Positions 1-12,193 are shown, numbered from the stretch's first letter. The stretch: DNA of 64,000 nt from Protonemura montana (GCA_947568835.1 OX387610.1:8581501-8645500), one strand, 5' to 3'. Program-made: numbers and translations. The notes: generated by a model not told the origin, from the sequence alone.

Positions 1-489
1 TGCACATGAATACCTTTCATTCAACCCATTCGACAAAACATGTGTGAAAATTACCATGGCATTATTATTTTATTGATCCGCATTTTGCAAATAGTAATTT
101 GCTTAGGTTACAAGTCAGGTACGTGGTGTGTACGTGTAATGGTGAAAAAGATGCCTTGGTTTTCAAAGTATTCGGAGGCTATGGTGTAAAATGGTAAGAA
201 TGCAACAATAGGAAGCTTATCTTCAACAGATTTTTTTAAGCAATGTAGTTTGAAAAAATGTCTGTGTAAATTGAACTGTAATAGAAATGCGCAAATGATT
301 TTTCCCCAAATTCTAGTAATAAAACCTAGACTGAGGTATTTTATTCTGAATCTGCATATCATTTTCAATTCCATCCTTAGAAGAAAAAAGGATTTAAATC
401 TTCTTAAAGGATCTACTGCCGCTTTAAAGATGAGCCAAAAGTTCAATTAATTTTCACTCAGATTTTCCTGAAAAGCGTAAAGATTAGTG
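1..489. other. Intergenic, nothing recognised
   Basis: AT-rich sequence. The short open frames here on both strands overlap each other and show no recognisable domain, splice context or codon bias. Confidence 0.5.
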
Positions 490-674
490 GAGCCGGCAAA
501 CGGCTTTAACAACAGGCCATGTGGCACTGGCTAATGGCGTAGATAAATGATTGGATGATGATGAAACTAATCTAGCTTAGAAGGCAGAAGAGGAAACCCG
601 GTACCGCGATGTAGCCTACTCCTGTCGAAGAGCACCAAGGGGATCACCGGCTTAACGTCCCTTCCGAAGGACGG
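490..674 (-). mobile_element. 5S-derived SINE, body fragment
   Basis: Minus-orientation copy of the family described at 43250-43640. It shows the family's 3' region (short GATGATGA run), the gccta/aggc segment, the CCGGTACC-like block and the conserved hairpin core (cttccgaaggacgg). It is truncated at the 5' side, so the 5S-like head is missing. Confidence 0.7.
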
Positions 675-2108
675 TAATTACAAATCAGCAACATGACAAA
701 CTTAAGTTTCTGTCTCAATTCTTGCTTTCTTGCTTATTTCTTATTTCTAGCCTTCGAGTAGTTACTCGTTCAGTTTTATAAAGATAATGTTTCGTCAAAT
801 TTATATAAAGCAAGTTCGAGATAAACCTCTTCTAGATAAAGTTATAAATTTGAGAAGTTTTTAAGAGTTCTAAGGCTATTAAGTTCGTTATTTTTTAAAT
901 TTACCAAATTATTTCATGGCTTAAATATGGTTTTTCTCTGGGCGAACGAAAAAAGCTACAATTTAGGATCCCTATTCACATTGAACGGTCAAACGAAATA
1001 GGACAGCAACGTAAACCATGAGAAACCGCAAGTTATTTCAACAAATAAATCGTTTTCTTACAATTTTTAACTTCCTGATGCACGATTTTACGTCGATAAA
1101 ATGCATCAGCTATAAATTTATTCACGGTGACTGCCATTTCCTATGATTAACCTCGGATTTTGGTACCGTATGCGTACCACCCGAAAGAAATAAAGATGCA
1201 CTGCGTTTTTTTTTTTTTACCTTTTCTTTACGACGACACGGTGTGATAAAAATTGATAATAAACTGAGTAACCCAGTAATTTAATCTTGAATCACGTAAT
1301 TCATTGGGCAGGTAAGAAATGGAAAAAAAGACAACAAATCTTACATTGAACTTGACTTCTATGGTATTAGTACGCGAAGAAACACAAGAAAAAAAGGTAC
1401 AAAATTGTTAATTTTTTTCTTTCTGTGAATGATATCATCTTACAGATGTACACCATTTAGATGATGGGCGTTAATGTTACCGGCAAAGTAGTTCAATTCA
1501 TAGGTAATAACATGTTATGGAGCTGGATGTAACGATTCGAAGATGATGTAATTTAATATCATTTCGATGATAGCATAGACGTGGTAAAGGTATGACCTTA
1601 AAATAAGAACAATTTGGGACAAGGTCGTACGATAGATGATTACTTTGTGTACTTTACCGAACAATTTCTTTTTGAAGAGGATGAGAGAAAATTGACCTAG
1701 ACAGTGATACTATGGGAATTTTATTTTTTGAACCAATTATGGTAATTGTGTGCATCTGGGTTTTAAAATATGCATAAAGCTATTATTATGGGTTGATTAT
1801 ACGACGTTACACTTATCAATAATAACAATCTTTATTTGGGATGCGCTGGATTTTGAAACTACGCTGGTTTCAATTGTGTAGTTAGACTAATTTTGTGGTT
1901 AAATCATGTGGGAATAAAAACTTGCGGCATTTCGTGCTAAAATGCGGTGAAGATGAAATTCTACATCAAAAAATATGTCAATAATCAATTGACTTGATTT
2001 GGATTTGGAAAATTTGGTTTTGTAATGGGTGTATACAATTTCCTTATTAGAAACCTAATCTTGACAGAAAGTTTATGCTTTGGGTTTATAGATAAAATCA
2101 GAGAACCA
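675..2108. other. Intergenic, nothing recognised
   Basis: AT-rich, only short T and A runs. No coding exon, tRNA or repeat family member was recognised. Confidence 0.5.
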
Positions 2109-2372
2109 GCGTTAGTGTTAAAATTTCTGCTAAGCAAACGAGCCAGCAACATGCAAGGGTAGGTGCCACCCGTTGACGCTTGCGGTCGTCCTATTTAAAA
2201 AACTTCCACAATTCAATAATTATAACTCAAAATATCAAGACATGTTTTTTAATCGTTGGGGGTTGGCATAAATAAAGATTAATTGAGCGTAAACCAGTCT
2301 CAAATGCGAGTAATCTGCGAGAAAAAAAAAATCTTAACACTCGAAACGACGGTGACTTCATCAGGTAGCATC
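2109..2372 (+). mobile_element. tRNA-SINE family 2 body
   Basis: A near-complete body of a dispersed element of about 260 bp. Diagnostic blocks in order: agcgttaRtgttR, tttctgctaagcaaacgagc, a ggtgccacc block, a gcgcttgcggccgtcc-like block, aattataactcaaaatatc, attgagcgtaaaccag, tctcaaatgcgagtaatc, and acactcgaaacgacggtgac at the 3' end. Other copies: 8019, 14036, 21172, 22173, 23872, 35269, 36157, 54465 and 62075. The copy at 35147 is joined to a tRNA-like head, so headless copies such as this are interpreted as 5'-truncated retroposons. Confidence 0.75.
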
Positions 2373-3490
2373 ATCCATTTCTGTAGGTAAAGAAGTCATT
2401 TTACGGCGTCATTTCGAGAAGTCGCCTTAAAATTAGCGCTACGGTAGCAGCAAAATATGTATATAATCAAAAGCTATGGTTGACAAGGGAAAGGGAGGGG
2501 CAAACTACCCCCTCCCCCCCCCCCCCCCCCCCCCCACGACACATCTTGTTCTTATACTGGAGTACCGAGACAGAAAACTGCGACGCATCAGTCTCACCAT
2601 CGCCCGATGAAACAATTACACATTTAAAACCTCCGTACGTCACTTTGTCGGCATCTTTCAAAGTCGCCAACACTTTAAAAGAATTACCTTCTATTGTTTC
2701 ATTTCTAAACGTCAAATAAACAACAATTCCTGAACAGAACGGGTCATAGAGGTCACACTGGCAGGTCACATGGGCTCAAGCTCGTTCTCCCCTCCCCCTC
2801 TTCTTCAGAATACCGAACCCATCTCTAACTGGTGGTCATTATCGTCGCTAGCTTTGACCACCATATGTGAATTTAGATCGTTGTAAATTTCAAAACTGAC
2901 TCCTCTCTGAACAATGCCGATTTTTCTAGTGTGGGCAAATTGCATGAGCGTAATTTAAGTAGCATTTTTGTTAATTGAATGTGTTATTGTGTTAGTTTAA
3001 GTCAGTCTCAAAGAAGCTCAGTAAAGATCTGAAAAAATCGAAAAAAACCAACTACCCTTTGTTTAAAACCGACAAAATGTCCCAAAAAATTTAAAATTAT
3101 AACTTTGCAATCACATTGATTGAAAATTTTTCTACTCGGTACATCTAAAAAGAGTGTTTACGACCTAAATTAGTTAAAATGTGGTAAAATAGTGGAAGAG
3201 TGTAGTTTTTACTAAGATAAACTCTATGACAGCAAATTGCCAGGTCATTGAAATTTGAAAACAGGTTTAAACTTGCCATAAGAAAAGCTTTCTTATCTGT
3301 GTAAGTTTTGTGAATTTTTTTATTAAAATTGCTACCTTGGTAATGGGCAAGGTATTAAAAAATGTGCGCATAAAATGTATATTCTTGCTCCTTTGAGACA
3401 TTTTATACGTAGGTACCTAGTACAGTAGTAAAAAATTTAAAAAAATAAAAATACACCAAATTAAATACTACTAATGTTTTTAGATGAAAT
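2373..3490. other. Intergenic with C22 tract
   Basis: Contains an uninterrupted run of 22 C at 2514-2535. The two open frames crossing it on opposite strands are antisense to each other and include the homopolymer, so neither is supported as a gene. The remainder is AT-rich with nothing recognised. Confidence 0.5.
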
Positions 3491-3597
3491 CTTATTTAAT
3501 GTGCAAACGCTTGCAATGCGCGGGGTATTTTATTATTATCAACACTATAACCGTCTCAAAAATTGATGCCCAAACGGAGACTCGAGTCCCCGTTACA
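3491..3597 (-). mobile_element. tRNA-SINE family 1, 5'-truncated
   Basis: Minus-orientation copy. Read on the minus strand it starts in the B-box region (ctcgagtc), continues with gggcatcaatttttgagacg and gttatagtgttgataataat, and ends in the family's gcattgcaagcgtttgca 3' motif. The A box is missing. Compare the complete copy at 58268-58415. Confidence 0.8.
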
Positions 3598-4916
3598 GTT
3601 AAAGTGTTGATAATTATAAAAAAAACAACTCATTTTAATCAAAATTCAAGACTCCCACAAGACAAGATTCCCATATCGTCATCAAGACGAACTTAAAAAC
3701 AGAATTTCATTTTTTTGACAAAAATATGAAAATGCCCGTCTAATGAGGCATTCGGTGACGTTGATTAACATTATAGTGCCCACTGAAAAGTCGTGATTTT
3801 TTATAAAGAAGACCACGCTTTTTAAAAACCCCATCCGAGTGCTTATTCTTTTCCAAGCAACGAAAGAACTTAACTTAAGACATCTTTTCACCGAGAGAAT
3901 TTACGGTACTGTTTTGCCGCTAGTGTGTTAACTGTGTTTTTTATGATTAGACTGTACGGTCATGTCAAGGAGAATGCTTTAAAGATGACACATTGATCTC
4001 CAACAACATCATGAATCATCTTCACAGATGCTTAGGTCCAGACACCTGAGGGCATATGGATGTGAAAGAAGCTGCAAACTCCCTGACGGATCTCAAGAAT
4101 TACAAAAATGCAGTACGGCGAATTGATGGTGATAGCAGTTTATTTACAGAGATAAAACCTGCATAGTTTTCTTTCTGTATTCTAGACTTTTCAAGGGTAT
4201 TCTAGTCTTTTGGTAGACAACCATTTTTGTTTGAAGCTTTATTTTTAGAGTTTTGGAGCGATAATTATCAGATAAAGTCAGTTATGCTTTAAGAATGTAG
4301 TGAGATCAATATAATTTGTAATTTATTTTTCCTTTTCTTAAAAAACAAAAATATATGTATATAAATATTCATAAAAAACAAAAAACACTGCCTATTTTTA
4401 AATTTAAGCTTTTTTTCTGGAACTATCAATATATCAACGAAACAACGATAATCAAATCACAGTTTCTAAATGAATTTGCCGTAAGCTTGTGCCGTATTTT
4501 CAAACCGAAGTCTAAATTGACCCATTTTGATCAAATTTCGAGCCATTTGAATATTTCCTAAGAATGAATCCCAAAAAATATTTTATTTCAAACCTCCACA
4601 AAGATTTATGTGACCAGAAAAGATATTCAAATAACTCAATAAAAAATCTTGTAAAAAACATCTTACGCCACAATTTAGTTCACAGAACATCAAATTTAGA
4701 TCCATTTCCAAATGTTTGAGAATAAATCAACAAAAATGCGTCTTGCTCAATTCCACATGGCGGAAGGTCCATTATTCGCTGGCCAGACATAGCAGACAGA
4801 TGAGACAGATGAGTGCAATGCTGTGGTCACGTGACCCATGGACCACACTCACCTCGTGAGATCGTTCACACCCGATGGTCATACAGGTCACTAACACACT
4901 CGTATCTGCAAGGAGG
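3598..4916. other. Intergenic, nothing recognised
   Basis: AT-rich spacer. A short stretch near 4756 (catggcgg...ctggcc) faintly resembles an inverted monomer of the adjacent 45-bp array but is too diverged to claim. Confidence 0.45.
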
Positions 4917-6113
4917 TCCGTGCGCAGCCAGAGAGTGACCATCTCCAAGCAATGACCGCCATGTTAGCACGGCTAGAGAGTGGACATCTCTTCGCAATGG
5001 CCGCCATGTTTGCACGGCCAGAGAGTGGACATCTCTAAGCAATGGCCGCCATGTTAGCACGGCTAGAGAGTGGACATCTCTACGCAATGGCCACCATGTT
5101 TGCACGGCCAGAGAGTGGCCATCTTCAAGCAATGACCGCCATGTTTGCACGGCCAGAAAGTGACATTTTCAAGCAATGGCCGCCATGTTTGTAGGGACAG
5201 AGAGTGGACATCTCTAAGCAATGGCTGCCATGTTTGCACGGCTAGAGAGTGACCATCTCCAAGCAATGACCGCCATGTTTGCACGGCCAGAAAGTGATAT
5301 TTTCAAGCAATGGCCGCCATGTTTGTAGGGACAGAGAGTGGACATCTCTAAGCAATGGCTGCCATGTTTGCACGGCTAGAGAGTGACCATCTCCAAGCAA
5401 TGACCGCCATGTTTGCACGGCCAGAGAGTGGCCATCTCCAAGCAATGACCGCCATGTTTGCACGGCCAGAGAGTGACCATCTCCAAGCAATGACCGCCAT
5501 GTTAGCACGGCCAGAGAGTGGCCATCTCCAAGCAATGGCCGCCATGTTTGCACGGCTAGAGAGTGACCATCTCCAAGCAATGGCTACCATGTTTGCACGG
5601 CCAGAGAGTGGCCATCTCCAAGCAATGACCGCCATGTTAGCACGGCCAGAGAGTGGACATCTCCAAGCAATGGCCGCCATGTTAGCACGGCCAGAGAGTG
5701 GACATCTCTACGCAATGACCGCCATGTTTGCACGGCCAGAAAGTGACCATCTCCAAGCAATGACCGCCATGTTAGCACGGCCAGAGAGTGGCCATCTCCA
5801 AGCAATGACCGCCATGTTTGCACGGCCAGAAAGTGACATTTTCAAGCAATGACCGCCATGTTTGCACGGCCAGAGAGTGGACATCTCTAAGCAATGGCCG
5901 CCATGTTTGCACGGCCAGAGAGTGACCATCTCCAAGCAATGACCGCCATGTTAGCACGGCCAGAGAGTGGACATCTCCAAGCAATGGCCGCCATGTTTGC
6001 ACGGCTAGAGAGTGACCATCTCCAAGCAATGACCGCCATGTTTGCACGGCCAGAAAGTGACATTTTCAAGCAATGGCCGCCATGTTAGCACGGCCAGAGA
6101 GTGGACATCTCTA
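4917..6113. repeat. 45-bp minisatellite, about 26 units
   Basis: Tandem array with a 45-bp period measured on the recurring atgtt anchor (4961, 5006 and so on). A typical unit reads caagcaatgaccgccatgtt, tgcacggccagagagtgacc, atctc. Sub-variants alternate: gtggacatctctaagc, gtgaccatctccaagc, gtggccatctccaagc, and a 44-bp form with gtgacattttcaagc. A 45-bp period is a multiple of 3, so long open frames run through it on both strands (a repeating 15-residue peptide). The 44-bp variant breaks the frame, and there is no splice context, so these are not genes. Each unit carries a GCCAT core and many carry two. Confidence 0.95.
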
Positions 6114-6229
6114 AATAAAGTTCGCTATGTTCAGAGTGAAAATATCTATTTTAAACTTTTAACTGAATAACGTTCTCCGAGAATAAATTTCTCAAGCGTC
6201 AAAAGTTGTCTGTGTTAATAACCTTGTTG

Positions 6230-6275
6230 GTGCAAAAATGGCGGCCAATCTGCGGAGATGGCCTCTCCCTGGCCG
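6230..6275 (-). repeat. Isolated inverted monomer of the 45-bp repeat
   Basis: Read on the minus strand this 46-bp stretch matches one monomer of the 4917-6113 array (cggccagggagaggccatct, then ccgcagattggccgccattt) with a handful of substitutions. It is about 115 bp beyond the array and in opposite orientation. Confidence 0.7.
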
Positions 6276-8018
6276 TAGGTAATGCAGTCTTACTTTGCAG
6301 AATACATGCTACAACTTAAAGAAGCAACATTCTGAGCTAAGATAACGATCTACCCAGATCACACTCCCAACGTGCGACTGATGCTTTGTCCAGCTAGACG
6401 AACGTATACGATCAAAACATAATAGCGATGCAGGTATAAACAACTTACTGGAATGTATGCTTGGTAGCTACTGCATAATCAGCTGGCAATCAGACAAATT
6501 ATATTATCTTATATCCAAGTTTCTTCTTATAGTTAGACAAAACTGATTTTTAAGGTAAGTACCATAGGTAATACAATAGATTACCATTGGCGAATGTGTG
6601 TTTTTTTGTTAATTATCTTAAAGATTCAATTGGATATATTCAGAAACGTCAAATAAATTCGAATGCACAATATGTATCTAAGAATACATATAAAAATACA
6701 CTTGGAAGGATAGTTAGACTAGAAAAATGGGTGACCTAGCTCCCCTACCATTCATAGCTTGCTGGTTTTAGCTCCCGAATGCAATACCAAGGAAATACAA
6801 AAAATACCTGCTTTTGAATTTATAAAAACAGTCAAGATCTTCTGTGATCTTGGTTTATTCTTTTTTTTTTCGTTAATTTGTAATTACTCAATTTGTGCCC
6901 AGATTGTGGTCAATTTTTTAACAGGTAAGGAGTGTTTGTAATGATAAAATACTCTTCCCATAAGAATTAACCTTAACTTTGACCAAACCTTAATTATTCT
7001 CATGTAATTATCAGCGCTAAAGACGATTACTACAATATTTTAAAATACAAACAGTAGATAAGTTTTTTTTTTTATGAAATTGATCTGCAGAGTCTGCAAA
7101 TGAAGAGTCTGCAGATTTATATCTTGCATTAATTAATTAATAATTAACATTTGAGCAAAAACAAACATCAAAACAATTATAGGACATAATTACAACCCGA
7201 TTGTACTTCCTACCATCTTTAATCACCTTCGATTTCTTCGTACTTACCAACAACAATAAATCAAGATCAATCCCACCTTACAATCGACATATTTCATTTC
7301 AGTATAATTACCTTCTTGTACACCCCTGTAAAAATATCAACAACACCAACGCCATATACGGCAACTAATCTTGCAAATATCATACGTCCATAGCATACTC
7401 GAATACCCTCAAGTCAAGAATGCCGGTCAATTCGAACTCATAGACAATAGAGGAAACCAAACCAACAGTCATGTTAAGCTGACACTCACTTTTTTACAAC
7501 AACTATCACTGACAGACTCTTATAATTAATTAGCAATTAATAGTGTAGTGTAGACAATACAATGGGTGGGTAATTACGTAGACATGCGTTGAATATGCGT
7601 TGGGTTCTCTAGAAATTTCGAATAATGGCGTCTTCAGATGTGCTGGCATAGAGTGTTTAATAGTCGCTATTATCTTGTCTTTGAGGTGATTGTGATATTT
7701 TTTGTGTACCATTATTCTTTGAATATCACAGGAAGAAAATAATGTTTGTTTAGTGTTAAGCTATCAGTCATTGACATCTAAGAAAAGATTTAGTGCCTAA
7801 CTTTTGTAGAGTTATTGTTTAACTTTAGTAGAAACGCCGTCAATGGTAATATTACCAAATCGTGGTGTGGTTTCGGCATAACCTAACCCAAACAACGAAA
7901 ATGTTGGGCTTTGGATTGTTTCTAATATAATGATGTTCCAGTTATTTTCAATTACAATTTTGACAAGTTGGACATATATTTTTTGAAGGGAGACTCGAAT
8001 TTCTACAAGTCAGAATCG
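6276..8018. other. Intergenic, nothing recognised
   Basis: AT-rich. A short direct repeat of gagtctgca occurs near 7090-7115. No coding exon or transposon family was recognised. Confidence 0.5.
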
Positions 8019-8525
8019 TTAGCGTTAATGTTACGATTTCTGCTAAGAAAACTAACCGGCAACACGTGATAATGACAGGTGCCACCTGATGGCGCTAGTG
8101 GCCGCCTTTATTAATAAACAACCAAGATTAAATAATGGCTACTCAAAATAAGGATACATGAATATACTTCATTCGCTTTGCTTATCAACCTCTCGACAGC
8201 ATGAATTTGTAGAGGAATACTGCTGTTCGCGTTGGACCGTCCTTTGGAAGGTACTTTAAGCCAGTAGTCCCCTTGGTGCTATTCGACATGACTATGCTAC
8301 GTGCCGGCACTGGGTTTCACCTCCTTTCTTCTAGGCTAGGTTATGTTCATCATCATCCACTCATTCACCGACGCCATTAGACCAGTGCCACAATATCTTT
8401 CGTTGTGGCTAGCATAAGTCCAGATTGATTAATCGTAAAACAGTTGTAATTGCAAGTAATCTGGAAGAAATAACTAAATTAAATTCAGTAACACTCAAAA
8501 CGACGGTGACTCCACCTACAAGAAT
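8019..8525 (+). mobile_element. tRNA-SINE family 2 body, interrupted
   Basis: The 5' part (8019-8167) and 3' part (8393-8525) together match the family 2 body in order, and the second part resumes within a few bases of where the first stops. The interruption is a 5S-derived SINE body (next entry). This makes family 2 at this locus older than the 5S-SINE insertion. Confidence 0.8.
8168..8392 (+). mobile_element. 5S-derived SINE body inserted in a family 2 SINE
   Basis: Begins in the ctttgcttatcaacctctcg block. It carries a decayed copy of the conserved hairpin (ccgtcctttggaag), the gtgccggcactgggtttc block and the catcatcatccactcattca block, and ends near accagtgccac. The 5S head is absent. 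An AATAT word occurs at both junctions and could be a short target-site duplication. Confidence 0.8.
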
Positions 8526-9224
8526 CCTCAATTTTTGCTGTCAAAGTATTAATAGTTGTCATCTTGCAAGAAGATAGTTTAACATTGACTTTGACTAATT
8601 GGAATTCTCAGATATGTTGTAATTCACTTTGGCATCGAATTACTACAAAATGACACGAAATACCTTTATATAGAAGTTTATTTACCGAATAGATTTAATT
8701 GGATGGTAATTGATTCTTTCCGCTCAATGATAATGCTATGATAATTCAGTCTATTTTAATACCGCTGTTATTTTCTTTCTTTGTGTTCAAATCGGGCTGT
8801 AATTTCTGTTTCCGACAAATAATTGTTTTGTTAGATGAGAAGCGAAATAGCGATGCAATTTAATCAATCCAAAGTCATTCCCTTTTAAGAAATCAACTAA
8901 AAGTGAAGATGAATTTTTCTTCATTACAGAAAAATAAGTCTGTTTGTTAAGGTTTTATTTAGCTACAAGCTATTAGGTACATTACAATTTCTTATTTACC
9001 TTTATAAATAAGTAAATCGTAAATTATGCGTTAACAACTTTAAACCAGTTAAAAAACGGTGGAGATAAAAAAATTGTGATACATTTTCAAGACAATTATT
9101 TATTTTTTACAAAGCAATGACGAAGTGAATTCGATTTCAGATTTATTCCAGATCAGTCTTCCCTTAAGGCCGTTCTGGAAATAAAGTCGAGAAATTCTAC
9201 TGAAAAAATAAATCGAATTAACCT
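8526..9224. other. Intergenic, nothing recognised
   Basis: AT-rich spacer without recognised features. Confidence 0.5.
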
Positions 9225-9569
9225 ATTTCAAGGTTCGGGAGAGAGGTTGGAGGGATGAAAGTTAGTGCAGCAGCTTCACTCGCCTTGCTTATCAACCTCT
9301 CTACAGCATGGATTTGTGGAGGAATCCTGCTGTTCTAGTTGTACCGTCCTTCGGAAGGGACGTTAAGCCGGTGGTCCCCTTGGTGCTCTTCGACAGGAGT
9401 AGGCTACGTGCCGGCACCGGGTTTCCCCTCCTCCCTTCTAGGCTAGGTTAGGTTCATCATCATCCTCATCATCATCCACTCAATCACCGACGCCATTAGA
9501 CCAGTGCCGCAGGGTCAGTTGTCAAAACAGTGCGTCGTTAAAACACCACAAATAATAATAATTTCAAGG
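9225..9569 (+). mobile_element. 5S-derived SINE body with target-site duplication
   Basis: Element 9234-9560 is flanked by the 9-bp direct repeat ATTTCAAGG (9225-9233 and 9561-9569). It starts at ttcgggagagaggttggagg, just downstream of where the 5S-like head ends in longer copies, and ends in an (AAT)n tail after tcgttaaaacaccac. A 5' truncation, a simple 3' tail and a target duplication are the marks of LINE-mediated retroposition. It holds a well-preserved hairpin core (ccgtccttcggaagggacg). Confidence 0.88.
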
Positions 9570-12187
9570 TGATATTTGAATCAAATTGAAAAAATTTCAA
9601 ATTGATCTGCATCTTGGAATGCATCTTGGTATTCAGATCTATATCTAAGTAATTTATTCCATGGTGTGTTTAGTCTAAATACGTAGTTGATCAACCAGTT
9701 CGTTGCTTTCTTTCATAGCAACTTTATGAAATTGAAAGTGGTGAAACTGGTATATTAGAAGTACGTTAGGGTGTTTGCTGCTTGTGTCGATCAACGTCAT
9801 CTTATCTATTCTGAGCGCTAATGGTGTAGTTTAGTAATTCATTGCTTGGTCATAACTTAAAATAATAAACAACGGCTCATTTAAGAATGTATAAAACAGA
9901 ATTTACGATGATTTCTTGCATGCTTTGCTTTTTTTTTAAGAGAGAAAGGTGATTTGCAGTCAACACTAAATAAGCTCAATTTAACTTAACTTGGCTTAGC
10001 TTATTTAAGCTCTACTAGTTTTAACTCCGCCCTAATTAAAGGTATCTTAACTTAGCTTAAATGTTGATTATCTTAACTTCGTTTAGCTTATTTTAGCCCA
10101 ACTAATCTTAACTTCGCTTAAGCTAATAGAAAAAATTCAAGCTTTACTCAAAATTTTTTTACCTTAACTTCGTACAAACGGCTGTAACTTCCCAACTTTT
10201 GGCATATCTCTCAAAGCAAGGAATTTTTTCACTCAGAAAAAAATTCTAAAACTGAAATTTTAATTTTTAATTTTTTAATTTTATTATGTTACATCCCATG
10301 TACAGTGTACTTGCCTATATGTAATTACAATACACAATATGTCAATGATAATCACAGGCATTGGAAATAATCAATAAATATGAGACAAAAATCGAAAAAA
10401 AATTGAGTATGGTCTTACCTTCAGTTTTATTATAAAGCACAATTTTACCGCAGTGAAGTCGAGGTGTATTTTTTTCTTAAAATAGCAATCACGCACAAAA
10501 ATGCTGGAAACAGGTTTGAATAAAATTATTAGCTTGAACTTTTCTAGTTCTGAGATTAGCAAGTTAGATTTTTTTCTGGCTTCGTCACAACGCTAAAGAA
10601 ATTAATCTTGCTTGATTGGCTTGAAACTGCCAGCTGCCGGTATAAGATGGTAAACTATTTGAAAATTTGAAACAATTTAAAAAAATGCGAATATTAAAAT
10701 CTTTAAAAAAAATGTGTGTACCTAATATGTTGATTGCAGCTAAAAAAAATTTTTTTTTATACATTACGGACAAAATTTGTTACCTTGGCCTCGACCTACA
10801 CACATTTTTCAAAACATTTCACCTACGATTTAAAAACAGAAAAAAAAAACTATAATATGTCAATGCTGTCCCACAACACCAATCCTTAATTCAAACAACA
10901 ACAAGCAAGCTCAATTCCTTTACAGCTACAAGTACAAACAAACGGTTAAAAAAAAAAGTAATTCCAAATGAACCAACCACAAATCAAATCAGGAGATCCT
11001 AATTTATTCCCTCTTCGTGTTTCCAATTTCCAAAGCAGCATCTTCATTCTGAGTTTATTGACTCTTTGCCAGCAAACAGCAACCAGCAGCAAGAAAAGAT
11101 TGTATGGTTATCTGCTTTACCTTTCCACATCCCACTTTGCACACAGCTTCTACCTGTAGATAAGACCGTACGTCTGGACCGGCTATGCAAATGAACCAAA
11201 GCCTGACGATGGTAAACCAGAAACTACCAAAGAAGGAACCTAATCACGCGAAACAACCAAATATTACTGAACAAAGATCCAGTTTGAAGCAATGTTTGGT
11301 CTGAAATTTATTTTGAGGTTATGGTATTTAATATCTAAAAAGTTTAGGTAAGGTTATGTTGCGTCTAGTCGATGCCTAGAAATGTAAGCCAGTATTTAGG
11401 ACTTCTAGCCTAGATGACACTAGGCTAAACTACACTGCTGACTTATGTTACCATAGCTGTCACTTCAAATCTGAATTGAAAACACATTTACTAGACAGCA
11501 AATAAGTGAATTGTCAACTAATTGCATGCGTAATATCTTTGCGATCACATGACAATTCATAAAACTAATTACTCCTTTCCTATCAAATCTGTTTACCTAA
11601 GTGGTAGCTTTTAGCGCTGGTAATGAATTGCATGTTGAAATTCAGAGGGACCGATCGTATATTGCGGAGGCAGATGTTTTAAGGCCATTGCCTTCTTGTG
11701 CCTTTTTTTTTACAAGTTATAGCTGGTCAAAAAGAAAGCTTGGATGCAAAGCCTGAGTTCTTGTCGATATATGGGCAATTGTGCAGATTTGCGATTTGAA
11801 ACATGCTATAATAATTCTACATACTTAAGATCAGGACATAGAGGTTGGTATATTTGACCCAATATGACCTTGAGTGAATGGTAATAAATACTTTTAATGT
11901 GTAAGGTTATTGGTTGTAAAAGGGCATAGATGGAAAATTGCTTTTAAGTCGGATAAGAAACGGGGATATTTTTTTGTAAAAAAATTTCAATTTTTTAATA
12001 TATATAAGCAATTTAATTATCTTATACGTATACATAATAAATTTGCCTACTTCTTACTAGTTAATGAAACATTACTATTGACTAATAAAGCATTCTCCGT
12101 AAGCTTAAGATGTTATTCAAGTTCTAAGATATAATTATTCTATCCTAATCACATAACTAGTAATAAAAAAACATGACATTTTGATCA
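9570..12187. other. Intergenic; degenerate CTTAACTTAGC-type repeats
   Basis: Between 9970 and 10140 the sequence is a loose array of ttaacttagctta-like words of irregular spacing. The rest to 12187 is AT-rich with poly-A and poly-T runs. No exon or transposon family was recognised. Confidence 0.45.
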
Positions 12188-12193
12188 TTTATT
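12188..12193 (-). promoter_or_regulatory. Polyadenylation signal AATAAA (candidate)
   Basis: AATAAA on the minus strand about 240 nt downstream of the stop codon of the secreted-protein gene. It gives a plausible 3' UTR length, but AT-rich DNA produces such hexamers often. Confidence 0.5.

Noticed and set aside
4866-6088. Many overlapping frames of 60-165 aa on both strands, reading as a 15-residue repeat protein
   Set aside because: They translate the 45-bp minisatellite in several frames at once, end where the 44-bp variant shifts the frame, and lack splice or start context.
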